NCBI GenBank assembly: GCA_913055605.1
Contig: CAJXKJ010000007.1
Location: forward strand, 18,243-82,242
DNA length: 64,000 bases
Direction of reading: 5' to 3'
Source: an uncultured Euryhalocaulis sp.
GTDB taxonomy: Bacteria; Pseudomonadota; Alphaproteobacteria; Caulobacterales; Maricaulaceae
The notes under the pieces were generated by a model. It was given only the letters and a program-made list of their open reading frames with translations, ran no database searches and had not been told where the DNA came from. Position numbers and translations under genes: made by a program. Below are positions 1 to 8,771 of this stretch, in pieces; the stretch's first letter is position 1; every line of letters starts with the position of its first letter.

Positions 1-2313
1 CGCCGTCTGACGCCGCTCCTGCGGCCCCGGCGAGACGCCGAATGTGTGCAGGCCGAAGGGCGTCTGGATGCCGGCGACCTCCTCCAGATAGTGCGCCAGC
101 TCGTCGGCGTCCTGGGCCGTCTCCACGCGTTCCAGACCGATATCGCTGAGGATTCCGGTCTCCGTCGCGAACGCGTCGATCTGGCCGAGGGCGGCCTCCG
201 CGGCCGACACGCTCTGTCCGGCGACGCGCAGATAGTCGCTGACCAGCCCGTTCAGCTGGCGCAATTCCGGGCTGAGCGTGGCGGCGTCGAAAGGCGGCGT
301 CATATGGGAGATCAGCGCGGCCATGCCCCGGCGCTTGGCCTGCAGCCCCTCGCCGATATCGTCGACGATATAGGGGTAGATTTGCGGTACGGCGCCCATC
401 AGGACTTCGCCCGGGTCGGCCCCGGTGAACCCTATCTCCCGCCCCGGCAGCCATTCGTGAGTGCCGTGCGTGCCCACATGCACCATCGCGTTCGCGCCGA
501 AGCCGTGCTGGAGCCAGAGATAGAAAGCCAGATACTGGTGATGCGGCGGCAGGTGGCTGGAGTGATAGGCCGCGCTGGCGTCCTGATGGTCATGCGGCTC
601 GCCGTCGTGATCGTGGCCGCCCTCTCCCTCGCCGGACTCATCGCCGTGCGCGTCTTCGTGCGCGTCGTGGGCCGTTTCCTCCCACCCCCGCGACGGCTGG
701 GCGGCGAGCAGGACGCCGCCGAAGCGGTGCGCGGGGAACACGAAAAACGGCTCGCCCGCCTCGTTCCGCCAGACCATGACGTCGGCGTCTTCCGGCGCGC
801 CCCATTCGTCCGCCACGCTATCGCGGAGCGAAGCCGGCAGGTCATCGAACCATCCGCGATAGACCGACACCGGCAGCAGAATTGCCTCGCCCGACCCGGC
901 GACGCGGGCCAGTTCGTCCGAATCCCAGGAGGCGGCGTTGACCGCATGGTCCTGCACGATCAGGCCCAGCTCCCGCTCCGTCGCCGGCAGGTCGCCGACA
1001 TCATAGCCGTCGTCCCGCATGCGGTTGAGCATTTCCCAGAGCGAGCGGGGCAGGACGTTCAGATAGGAGGCGCCGACATTCTCCCGGCCCGGCGGATAAT
1101 TGTAATAGACGAGCGCAACGCGCTTTTCGGCGTTCGGGGTCTGGCGCAGCCGGACATATTCGGCGATCCGGTCGGCCAGCCGCTCCACCCGTTCGGGAAC
1201 GGCGCTTTCGACCGTATAGGTCAAGCCGGACGCCTCATCCCGCGCCTGTTCCTTGGTGGCGTAGACCGTGGGCGCCACCAGACCGGCGAATTCCGGCGTG
1301 GCGATCTGGAAATTCCGCTCCCCGATGGACAGGCCGTCGGTTGAGGCCTCCCACTGTTCCAGGGTTTTGTCGTAGAGGGCGATGGCGTTGACGATCGGCA
1401 CGTCGGCGACCTGCAACAGGGGGACGGTGCGCTCCGGCACATTGTTGAAGCGGAAGGCCGTGCCTACGATGGCCTCCACATAGGCGCCGCCCCCGGGACG
1501 GGTCAGCAACTGCTCCACCGCCAGTTCGGACGGATAGCTATAGGCGGGCGCGACGTTCAGGCCGCGGCTCTCCAGCGCTTCCGCGATCGGCGCGATGTTC
1601 TCGCTGGCGCCCATGACGGCCGTGCCGCGATCGAAGGCGATGGCGACGAAGGGGGCGTCGGCCGCGGCGGCGGGCCGGCCCTGCAGATAGGCCTGACGGT
1701 AGGACTCGAATGAGTCGTGCACCCGGCCCGTGCGCCAGTCCCACAGGGCCACCATCGGCAGCGCGGCAGGCGGGTCATAGGTCAGGTCGTATCCGAAATC
1801 CCGCGCCAGCACGTAGCGGATCATGGAAATCCAGTTCGCCTTGCCGCCCGCCTCGCCATAGGCGAGCAGCTGGGGGTCGGGCGTCATGCCGGCCTGCGCC
1901 TCCGCCGCCTCGAACCCGCCGCCAAAGGCATAGGCCCGCGCGTCCCGCGTTTTCATTACGGAGATGGCGGGCGCCACGGCCTCTGCGATGTCGCGGCCCA
2001 TATTGGAGACCAGAGCCACGTCCGCTTCGGACATCGCCGCGACGTCTTCCTGTGTCGACCCCTGCCACGGAAACAGGGTGAACTCGACATTGGCGAGGGC
2101 CGGGTCCTGTTTCAGGGTTTTGACGACCTCGATGGCCATCCGGGATTCGGCGTCGCGCGGCGCCAGGGCGACCGTCAGCGTATCGTCCTGGGCGCGCACG
2201 GGTCCGGGCGCTGTCAGGGACAACGCGCCGAAAAGAACGAAGGCCAGCGCATTCAGCGCGCGGGACGCCGCGGCGCGGCCGCGCGCGCCCGGCCAGGGTC
2301 CGGCCGCCGCCAC
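1..2313 (-). CDS. Exported CobN-like chelatase subunit, intact core motif (partial, runs off the left edge)
   Basis: The reverse strand is open from a GTG at 2313 to base 1 (771 codons), so the C-terminal half is outside the window. The start is 3 nt after the stop of the upstream paralogue. The N-terminus has a hydrophobic segment ending PVRAQ, which looks like a signal peptide. CobN family hallmarks are present: HHQYLAFYLW (about residue 591) and HVGTHGTHEW (about 612-621), followed by a PHIYPYIVDDIGEG-like segment. Just before them, about 550-590, is an insert rich in His, Asp and Glu. Family knowledge: CobN is the large metal-inserting subunit of cobaltochelatase and is normally cytoplasmic; an exported form beside ExbB-like and DUF2149 genes resembles the HmuS type. 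Inferred role: periplasmic metal insertion into, or removal from, a tetrapyrrole. The substrate is unknown. Confidence 0.88.
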   Translation of the reverse strand, partial: MAAAGPWPGARGRAAASRALNALAFVLFGALSLTAPGPVRAQDDTLTVALAPRDAESRMAIEVVKTLKQDPALANVEFTLFPWQGSTQEDVAAMSEADVALVSNMGRDIAEAVAPAISVMKTRDARAYAFGGGFEAAEAQAGMTPDPQLLAYGEAGGKANWISMIRYVLARDFGYDLTYDPPAALPMVALWDWRTGRVHDSFESYRQAYLQGRPAAAADAPFVAIAFDRGTAVMGASENIAPIAEALESRGLNVAPAYSYPSELAVEQLLTRPGGGAYVEAIVGTAFRFNNVPERTVPLLQVADVPIVNAIALYDKTLEQWEASTDGLSIGERNFQIATPEFAGLVAPTVYATKEQARDEASGLTYTVESAVPERVERLADRIAEYVRLRQTPNAEKRVALVYYNYPPGRENVGASYLNVLPRSLWEMLNRMRDDGYDVGDLPATERELGLIVQDHAVNAASWDSDELARVAGSGEAILLPVSVYRGWFDDLPASLRDSVADEWGAPEDADVMVWRNEAGEPFFVFPAHRFGGVLLAAQPSRGWEETAHDAHEDAHGDESGEGEGGHDHDGEPHDHQDASAAYHSSHLPPHHQYLAFYLWLQHGFGANAMVHVGTHGTHEWLPGREIGFTGADPGEVLMGAVPQIYPYIVDDIGEGLQAKRRGMAALISHMTPPFDAATLSPELRQLNGLVSDYLRVAGQSVSAAEAALGQIDAFATETGILSDIGLERVETAQDADELAHYLEEVAGIQTPFGLHTFGVSPGPQERRQTA

Positions 2314-2316
2314 GGT

Positions 2317-5300
2317 CTAGACGGGTCCGCCGCGGAACCAGCCCAGCCCTGCGACGCCCAGGCCGGCGATGACCAGGACGATAAGGATCATCCGCGACTG
2401 GCCGAGATCTTCGGCGGCGGCGGTCAGCACCTCCTCCACCACGCGGCCGGTGACGGTCGGGTCCGGCGCCGGGCCGGCGGAGCCGCCGCCCCCGCCGCCG
2501 GTCGCCGCCGAGATCGCGCTGGCGTAGCCGGCCATGAGCGGCGCGGCGTCCGGCAAGCTTGAAAGCGCCGTCTCCACGAATTCCGTCATCGCGGGATTGG
2601 CGCACTGATTGGCCTCGCAGGCCGGGCCGTGCTCGGCCACGCTTTGCGCCAGACGCGCCGCGATCTGCGCCAGCTCCTCGGCCGTGGCCTCCCACTGGCC
2701 CCGCTGGGCGGCGCCCAGCAGGTTTGTCATCAGCATCTGGTGGGCGAACGGATTGGCCTGATCGAAGAATGCGTCCATGCCCAGCTCGAACTTGTCGTCC
2801 ACGAAGACCGACTTTACCTCCGCCCAGTCGTCGGACGAGACGGTTTCGGTCGCCGTGCTGTCCCACAGGTCCAGATGATCGGTCAGGAACATGAAATTGC
2901 GCGCGCCGTCATAGCCGTGCGCCTGATTTTCCTGCAGCCATTTGGGATTGAAATAGCGGGTGCGCAGCTCCGTCTGGATCGCCCGCGCCGCCGTCTCGAT
3001 CTGGGGATTGGACAGATCGGCGAGCTTTGAGACGAACAGGTCCGCGTCTTCGCCGGTGATGTCCTTGTGGGCCAGGTTCAGGCCGCCCAGGAAGGCCGCG
3101 GACATCGGCTGGTCCAGCATGCCGTTGACGTCGCTGGTGCGCGGCAGCATGGCGGCGTCCATTTCCGCCACGCCGCTCTTGAACGCGCCCTGCGAATATT
3201 CGCCGTACAGGCCGCCGCCATAGGCGTGGCTCATGCGGCGGGTGAACAGTTCGGCCATGCGCGCCTCGTCCCCGCGGCGTTCGCCGGACTTGGCCAGAAA
3301 CTGGATGCTGGGCGAATAGGCGCCCGGCGCCGGCGAAAACACGCGCGCTGCGGCCAGCAGCCGTGCGTCCGCGTCGCCATGCCCTTCCTCTTTCAGCGCC
3401 TCGACCGCATCTTCGATATTCTTTGCGACGGGGTTGTCGTCCTCCGGACTGGCGGCGGCCAGCGCGGTGGCCTGGGTGATCAGGTCCACCTTGTCCTGAT
3501 AATGATCGCGATAGGTTCCGCTGGTCGTGACCAGAACATCCACGCGCGGCCGGCCCAGCTCCTCCCGCGGAATGAGAGAGACGCCGATCACCTCGCCCCG
3601 CCAGTTGCGCTCCACGCGCGTCCCCAGCAGGCGCAGGATCTGCCCCTCCGATACGCCGGCGGTTTTCGCGATGTCAGCGGAGAACAGCACGACGGCCAGC
3701 TTGTCCGGATAGGCGCCGTCATTTTCCGCGCGGTAAGCGTCGATCAACGCCTCGGCCTGGCGGGCGCCGATGTCTTCGGCCTCCGGCGTCGGCAGGCGCG
3801 CCGGGTCCAGATTGTACAGCGTCCGGCCCGGAGGCAGCGTGTCGGGATTGCGGAACGGTTCGCCCATCGGACCCGGCTCCAGCCAGGCGCCGCTCAGCGC
3901 CGCGAACAGGGAATCGACCTCCCGCGGGGCGGTGCGCAGGCGGGCGGCGAAATCGGCCGCCAGGGCCAGCCCTTCCTGCAGTCCGGGAACGGGATCGCCG
4001 GCGACCGTGGCCGCGGCCGCCTGCGGGGACCGGCCCTGCTCCACGACCATGGCGATCAGCTCGCGCGCACCGGCGCGGCCGATATCGGGGCGTTCCTCGA
4101 ACAGGGACTGGAAATCCCGGCCCAGCATGCCCTCCACCATCGCGGCCATGGCGCCGTCCTCCGGCGCGGAGCCCAGAAGCTTGCCGCCCCAGGGCATGTT
4201 GCTGGCCTCCAGCTCCGCGATATAGGTCTCAAGAGCGGCGGTCAGCTCCGGCAGGGGCGCTGTCCGGATGTCCAGGTCCAGCGCGCGCGACAGGCCGGAT
4301 TCCTCCGCCTCCTCCCGGATCGTGGCCTCGAAGGACCGCTTCTGCTCCTGCGTGGCGGCGGCGTAGCGGCCGAGCACGCCGCGCAGGTCGCCGATGGCCT
4401 CGCCGGCGTCCGACGGCGTGACGATATTGTACCAGCCATAGGCCAGGGCCATGCCCTTGCGCCGGTTGCTGACGCCGCCATTGCCGCCCAGGCGTTCGGG
4501 ATGGATATGCGGCAGGCCGCCCAGCAGGACGCCGATATGGTCGTCCGCCAGCGGACCTTCATTCTTGCCCGGCTGCAGCACGATATTGGAGAACAGGCTG
4601 ACCCAGGCGTCGGCTTTCCATTCCTTCTGCATATAGAGGAAGAAGGCCAGATACTGGTGATGGGGCGGCAGCGCGTCCTTCGACATCAGCGCCTTTTCAT
4701 CCTCCAGATACCCCCACATCGGATGCGGGGCGATCAGGACGTTGCCCAGCTGGATCTTGGGAATGACGATGGCGCGGGTTCCGTCCTCCATCGCCGCGGT
4801 CATCACGTCGCCCGGCGGGGGACCCCAATATTCCTCGATCTCCGCGCGGCGCTGTTCCGGCAGGGCGTCGTACCATTCCCGGTACTCCGCTTCCGGCAGC
4901 AGGAAGACGTCGCCGCCGCGGACGCGCCGGGCCAGTTCGCCCGGCGCCCAGGCGCCGACATTCGACGCATCGCGCGCCATCTTGTCGGCGATCTGCTTCG
5001 CATCGGGCAGCGGGCCGCCGCCCAGATCGTAGCCTTCGGCCTGCATCCGGCCGATCAGGTCCGCCAGCGTGCCGGGCACGTCCAGGAAATCGTCGGGGTC
5101 GCCGCCAATGTCGGACTTGCCGCCGGCCTCGCTCCAGAAGGTGAACAGGATGCGCTTGTCCGCATTGTCCAGACGGGACAGCCGGGCCCAGCTGAGCGCA
5201 CGCTGAATGCGCCAGCGGACCTGCTCGGGCATGACCACATACTCCCGGATATCCGCCTCCGGATTTGTGGCGCCCACGACCATAGGTTCGATCTGGCCTT

Positions 5301-6270
5301 CCCGCTCCGGATCGACGACGCGGGCCGTCAGCTCCGGCGCCATTCCGCCGGGAGAGGCGCGATAGTCCGCCGCGCTGCCCTTGGGATAGGGAACCGCGCG
5401 CAGGACCGGAACGCCGAGCCGGCGCAGCTCCGCGATCCCGGCCTCCAGATCCTGGGTGTTCAGGCGTTCGCTGTCGTTCAGCTGCACGTCGACCAGCGGC
5501 GCGCCATCGCACACGAAGGGCGACAGATCGATCGCGCCGTCGCGCAGTTGCGTGATCGCATTGGCGCCCTGGCTTTCGATCTCCGCGATCTGGGCATCCA
5601 GCAGCGCCGTGTTCTCCTGGCGGTAGTAGACGATATAGGAGCTGATGCCGACAGAGGGCGCCTGGGCGTCATAGGCATGGCCGTCGGTGCGGGCGGCGTA
5701 CCAGTCCAGATACTCGTCCATCGTGTCGAACAGGGCGCCGGCGTCCGGATGGTAGAACCCCGATTGCGGATAGACGACGGGCGCGGGCGCGTCCTTTCCG
5801 CCGTCCATCTCCGCCACGTTGCGGCGCAGATAGGACAGCAGGGCGCGGTCGTTTTCGAACGACCGGTTCGCCCAGTAGGTCTCGATATCCGGATGCCGGT
5901 CCAGCGGCACGTTCCCCTGGAGCGTTTCGTCCGGATTGACGACGACAAGGCGCGTGTCGCGGCGCAGGCGGGCGATGTCGTCCGCCGAGAACGGCAGGCC
6001 GTCCGCCGCGCCGTCGATCATCACGACATCGAAGCCTTCCAGATCCGCCACGCCGTCCAGCGGGGATCCTTCGGCCTCTCCGGTAAAGGCCTGCGCCTGC
6101 ACGAGGTCGGAAACCGCGCCGGCCGCCTCCAGCAATTGCGCGGCGCCGTTCGACTCCTTGCCCTCGAAGACCATCGCGATACGCGCGGTTTCGTGCTCCC
6201 TGGAGCAGGCCGCGGCGGCGAACGCCAGGACCCCGGACAGGATGAGCTTCCAGCAGCGATCAAACGCCAT
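2317..6270 (-). CDS. CobN-like protein with lipoprotein-type signal and C-terminal membrane anchor, degenerate core
   Basis: 1317 aa, close to full CobN length. The N-terminus is basic plus hydrophobic and ends AAAC at about residue 22, a plausible lipobox; the last 25 residues hold one hydrophobic helix (about 1294-1312). The CobN fold is recognisable through PPHHQYLAFFLYMQ (about 535) and a GGLPHIHPERLGG segment. However, the stretch that is HVGTHGTHEW in active CobN proteins reads SLFSNIVLQPGKNEG here, so the canonical histidines are missing. It is the third gene of a four-gene minus-strand operon; the intact paralogue follows after 3 nt. Inferred: a membrane-anchored partner or structural subunit, or a chelatase with other chemistry. 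A lipobox together with a C-terminal helix is odd; signal peptidase I cleavage is an alternative. Confidence 0.88.
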   Translation of the reverse strand: MAFDRCWKLILSGVLAFAAAACSREHETARIAMVFEGKESNGAAQLLEAAGAVSDLVQAQAFTGEAEGSPLDGVADLEGFDVVMIDGAADGLPFSADDIARLRRDTRLVVVNPDETLQGNVPLDRHPDIETYWANRSFENDRALLSYLRRNVAEMDGGKDAPAPVVYPQSGFYHPDAGALFDTMDEYLDWYAARTDGHAYDAQAPSVGISSYIVYYRQENTALLDAQIAEIESQGANAITQLRDGAIDLSPFVCDGAPLVDVQLNDSERLNTQDLEAGIAELRRLGVPVLRAVPYPKGSAADYRASPGGMAPELTARVVDPEREGQIEPMVVGATNPEADIREYVVMPEQVRWRIQRALSWARLSRLDNADKRILFTFWSEAGGKSDIGGDPDDFLDVPGTLADLIGRMQAEGYDLGGGPLPDAKQIADKMARDASNVGAWAPGELARRVRGGDVFLLPEAEYREWYDALPEQRRAEIEEYWGPPPGDVMTAAMEDGTRAIVIPKIQLGNVLIAPHPMWGYLEDEKALMSKDALPPHHQYLAFFLYMQKEWKADAWVSLFSNIVLQPGKNEGPLADDHIGVLLGGLPHIHPERLGGNGGVSNRRKGMALAYGWYNIVTPSDAGEAIGDLRGVLGRYAAATQEQKRSFEATIREEAEESGLSRALDLDIRTAPLPELTAALETYIAELEASNMPWGGKLLGSAPEDGAMAAMVEGMLGRDFQSLFEERPDIGRAGARELIAMVVEQGRSPQAAAATVAGDPVPGLQEGLALAADFAARLRTAPREVDSLFAALSGAWLEPGPMGEPFRNPDTLPPGRTLYNLDPARLPTPEAEDIGARQAEALIDAYRAENDGAYPDKLAVVLFSADIAKTAGVSEGQILRLLGTRVERNWRGEVIGVSLIPREELGRPRVDVLVTTSGTYRDHYQDKVDLITQATALAAASPEDDNPVAKNIEDAVEALKEEGHGDADARLLAAARVFSPAPGAYSPSIQFLAKSGERRGDEARMAELFTRRMSHAYGGGLYGEYSQGAFKSGVAEMDAAMLPRTSDVNGMLDQPMSAAFLGGLNLAHKDITGEDADLFVSKLADLSNPQIETAARAIQTELRTRYFNPKWLQENQAHGYDGARNFMFLTDHLDLWDSTATETVSSDDWAEVKSVFVDDKFELGMDAFFDQANPFAHQMLMTNLLGAAQRGQWEATAEELAQIAARLAQSVAEHGPACEANQCANPAMTEFVETALSSLPDAAPLMAGYASAISAATGGGGGGSAGPAPDPTVTGRVVEEVLTAAAEDLGQSRMILIVLVIAGLGVAGLGWFRGGPV

Positions 6271-6323
6271 GTCGTCTTCCCTCTACTTTCCTTGCGGTGC
6301 GCGCCCCGCAACGCGGGGGCGGG

Positions 6324-6695
6324 TCATGGCGCCGCGCCCGGAGGAGCCTCGCCTTCGGGCACATAGACCACCTGGCCGTCGGCCAGCTCGTAGGCGACGC
6401 CCAGGCGCGTGCCCTGTCCCGACAGGTTCCGGTCGGTGACCTTCTGCACCGTGATCGTCTCGCGGGTCTTGGAAATGATTTCCATGGACCCGTCGGCGTT
6501 GGTCTTCACCAGCGTCGTACTGCTGTCCGGGTCCAGCAGGTCGGCGCTGGAGAACAGCGTGAACAGGGCGATCAGCAATGCGACGATGAACGCGACGCTG
6601 ACATCGAACAGATTGGCGAGACCGGCAAGCGGATCCTCGTCCTCTCCCGGAGGGGGGCCGTGGCTGCCATAGCGGTGCCGGTGGACGAAGCGCAT
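6324..6695 (-). CDS. DUF2149 family membrane protein
   Basis: 123 aa. It has the DUF2149 pattern: a DPLAGLANLFDV motif entering one transmembrane helix (about 25-48), then a periplasmic part with EIISKTRE, SGQGTRLG and ADGQVVYVPEG blocks. Family knowledge: DUF2149 genes sit with MotA/TolQ/ExbB-like and CobN-like genes, including the last genes of Bacteroidetes hmu loci; the topology recalls ExbD/TolR. It starts 3 nt after the ExbB-like gene ends and lies 53 nt before the CobN-like lipoprotein gene. Inferred role: the ExbD-like partner of the channel that powers or anchors the periplasmic chelatase. Confidence 0.9.
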   Translation of the reverse strand: MRFVHRHRYGSHGPPPGEDEDPLAGLANLFDVSVAFIVALLIALFTLFSSADLLDPDSSTTLVKTNADGSMEIISKTRETITVQKVTDRNLSGQGTRLGVAYELADGQVVYVPEGEAPPGAAP

Positions 6696-6698
6696 GGC

Positions 6699-7262
6699 CT
6701 ATTCCCCCGACGCCGGCGCGCCCGAGGCGCGCAGCAATTCCTCCGCGCGGAATGTCAGCTCCCGCGTGTCGGAACGCACCCAGGCCTCCCGCGAGGCGGC
6801 GATGAGATAGGCGATGACGCTGATCGCCAGGCCGATCACGGTCGCGGCGAAGGCCGTCACCATATTGCTGGCCAGGGCGGGCAGATTGCCCTCGGACAGG
6901 CCTTTCAGCGCATAGGCCATCGGGATCAGCGTGCCCATCAGGCCAAGGGCGGGGCCGACCCGGACCGCCAGGCGCAGGCGGGACAGCGCGCCCCACAGCG
7001 CGCGCTCCTCGGTCTGCAGGGCTTTTTCCAGGCGCAGGTCGATCGGGTCCGGCCCGCCTTCGGCGGCGACGGCTTCCAGCCGCGCGCGGGCCGCAGCTAG
7101 CGCGGCGCGGCGGCCGCGGCTGCGCTCCCACACCTCGCGCAGATAAGCGCCGATGACGAACAGCGTCGCCGCAGACAAGGCGATCAGGCCGAGCATCACC
7201 GGCCAGATCAGAAGCCCGGCGATCAGATGGAGGATTTCCCGGATGTGGTCGATAGGGGTCAT
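6699..7262 (-). CDS. MotA/TolQ/ExbB family proton-channel protein
   Basis: 187 aa from the ATG at 7262. The open frame extends upstream to 7394, but that part is Cys/Arg-rich and unlike the family. Three hydrophobic segments are visible: about 8-32, about 100-120 with the GPALGLMGTLIPM motif typical of the ExbB/TolQ core, and about 130-155 (NMVTAFAATVIGLAIS). It is the first gene of the operon with DUF2149 and two CobN-like genes. Family knowledge: such proteins use the proton gradient to drive periplasmic or outer-membrane work. Inferred: it energises the chelatase complex. No strong Shine-Dalgarno sequence is seen before the start. Confidence 0.9.
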   Translation of the reverse strand: MTPIDHIREILHLIAGLLIWPVMLGLIALSAATLFVIGAYLREVWERSRGRRAALAAARARLEAVAAEGGPDPIDLRLEKALQTEERALWGALSRLRLAVRVGPALGLMGTLIPMAYALKGLSEGNLPALASNMVTAFAATVIGLAISVIAYLIAASREAWVRSDTRELTFRAEELLRASGAPASGE

Positions 7263-7324
7263 GCGCGGCGGCCCCGCCGGCCCGGATACGCAACAGACAT
7301 AGTGACAGGTCTCATTTGTTGGCG

Positions 7325-7340
7325 CGGCGAACGCTCGCCG
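7325..7340. repeat. Inverted repeat in the leader of the chelatase operon
   Basis: CGGCGA, a 4-nt loop, then TCGCCG, extendable by one G-C pair. It lies between the AT-rich operator-like site (7420-7435) and the exbB-like start at 7262, so it would be in the transcript leader as a small hairpin. Function unknown; it could be incidental in GC-rich DNA. Confidence 0.35.
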
Positions 7341-7419
7341 CCGTAAGTGAAGGTTCCGCAGGGCGCTCTGAAACGGTGCGCCCGCAGAGGGCATCCGCTC
7401 TTTCCGGGCGCGGCGTAGT

Positions 7420-7435
7420 GTTAACTTATAACATT
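7420..7435. promoter_or_regulatory. AT-rich operator-like element upstream of the chelatase operon
   Basis: The sequence GTTAACTTATAACATT stands out from its GC-rich surroundings. It matches the element at 10731-10746 at 13 of 16 positions in the same orientation and contains an imperfect inverted repeat of the form GTTAnnnnnATAAC. It lies about 160 nt before the exbB-like start and after the DUF1501 gene. Inferred: promoter or operator for the minus-strand operon. The binding protein is unknown. Confidence 0.5.
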
Positions 7436-7483
7436 TGTGCGGGAGCGCTAGACGGGCGTCAAGCCTGCCGCCCGCCGCATACG

Positions 7484-8734
7484 CTAGGCAATCAGCCCCT
7501 CGAACTGGCCGCCCGAATAGCCCGGGAACACCGATTGCGGATTGTCCAGCCCGAGCTGGCGGCCCGCCGCGGCGGCGAGCACGGATCGGTAGTCCGTCGT
7601 CACGGGCAGATCCATCTGGTCCTCCAGCGCGTCCCGTTCGAACCGCTCGGGAAGCTGGCCATAGACCTTGCCGCCGTTCACGCCGCCGCCCAGCACCATC
7701 ATCATCGTGGCGCGGCCGTGATCGGTGCCGATCCCGTCATTCTGGGGCACGTTGCGGCCGAAATCGGTCATGTTCACCAGAACCACGTCCTCGGCCCGGT
7801 CGCCCAGATCGGCCCAGAAGGCGGCCAGGGACCGTGCGTAGTCGTCCGCGATGGCGGCGAAGCCGCCGGTCATCGAAGCCTGGTCCGAATGCGAGTCCCA
7901 GGACCCCTGCCCGTTCGCGCCGTTGCGCGATTCTGCGAACGCGACACGCAGCCCGACATCCGCCTTGATGACGCGCGCGATGTCGCGAAGGCTGTCGCCG
8001 AAGGCCGAATTGCGCGGATAGCGCGCGGCGTGCGCCGAATCCGCCGGCGCCGCGGCCAGCGCCCGGATCGCCTCGGCCCCGACGGCCGCATTCTTCAGCT
8101 CCGGGTTGCCGGTGGCCTCGTACAATTGCGCGATACGCGACTGAAGGTCGCCCTGGGTCGACGCCAGAAGGCGGTCCAGCGAGCCGGTCGAGGTGACGGC
8201 CGTGTCGCCATAGAAGGCGCGCGGCCGCTCATCCGTCATGGCCATGGCGTGCAGGTCGGATGCGCCATGGGGCGTATCCGCAGCGGCGCGGGCCATCCAG
8301 CCGTCGCGCACGGAGCGGTCGCCCGGGGCGCCGGACTCCCACCACAGCGCAGCCACCGAATGGGACCGCGTGGTGTCCGGGGAGCCGGCAGCATGGATAA
8401 AGGCGAGATCGCTGGAACGGTACAGCGGCTCCAGCGGAGCCAGCGAGGGATGCAGGCCGAACTGGCCGTCGAGGTCGATCCGCGCATCGTCCGCCGAAGA
8501 ACCGGGGCGGGACAGCATCAGGCTCGGCCGCAGGGCGGCCAGCCGCTCGTCGCCATACGGGGTTACGGCGAAAAGGCCGTCCATGCCGAAGCGCTGATAC
8601 ACCGCGACCAGGATCTTGTTGCGGCCAAGCGGTTCGGCCTGCGCGGCGGCGGCAGTCAGGAACGCCGGAACCGCGCCCAGTCCGGAGGCGAACATCACCG
8701 CGCCGGCGGACTTCAACAGCATTCTGCGATTCAT
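7484..8734 (-). CDS. DUF1501 domain exported protein (Tat signal)
   Basis: 416 aa from the ATG at 8734, preceded by GGGGAGA at good spacing; an in-frame TTG at 8749 is less likely. The N-terminus NRRMLLKSAG followed by a hydrophobic stretch is a twin-arginine signal. The body has DUF1501 features: VYQRFGMDGLFAVTPYGD near the N-terminus, WDSHSDQ in the middle, NMTDFGRNVPQNDGIGTDHG, and GGGVNGGKVYG near the end. Family knowledge: DUF1501 belongs to the alkaline-phosphatase-like superfamily, is periplasmic, has no settled function and is usually paired with DUF1800. Here it follows the DUF1800 gene after 37 nt, so the two are probably cotranscribed. Confidence 0.9.
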   Translation of the reverse strand: MNRRMLLKSAGAVMFASGLGAVPAFLTAAAAQAEPLGRNKILVAVYQRFGMDGLFAVTPYGDERLAALRPSLMLSRPGSSADDARIDLDGQFGLHPSLAPLEPLYRSSDLAFIHAAGSPDTTRSHSVAALWWESGAPGDRSVRDGWMARAAADTPHGASDLHAMAMTDERPRAFYGDTAVTSTGSLDRLLASTQGDLQSRIAQLYEATGNPELKNAAVGAEAIRALAAAPADSAHAARYPRNSAFGDSLRDIARVIKADVGLRVAFAESRNGANGQGSWDSHSDQASMTGGFAAIADDYARSLAAFWADLGDRAEDVVLVNMTDFGRNVPQNDGIGTDHGRATMMMVLGGGVNGGKVYGQLPERFERDALEDQMDLPVTTDYRSVLAAAAGRQLGLDNPQSVFPGYSGGQFEGLIA

Positions 8735-8771
8735 TGCATATCTCCCCAAACTGGGTTTGTGACGGGCGCGC

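Noticed and set aside
46..1344. A 432-codon plus-strand frame at the left edge
   Set aside because: It is antisense to the exported CobN gene, which has clear motifs. Composition is that of a shadow frame.
3067..6366. A 1099-codon open frame on the plus strand opposite the CobN-like lipoprotein gene
   Set aside because: It is rich in Arg, Gly, Gln and His with no domain pattern, and mirrors a strongly supported CobN frame. Long antisense frames are common in GC-rich DNA.
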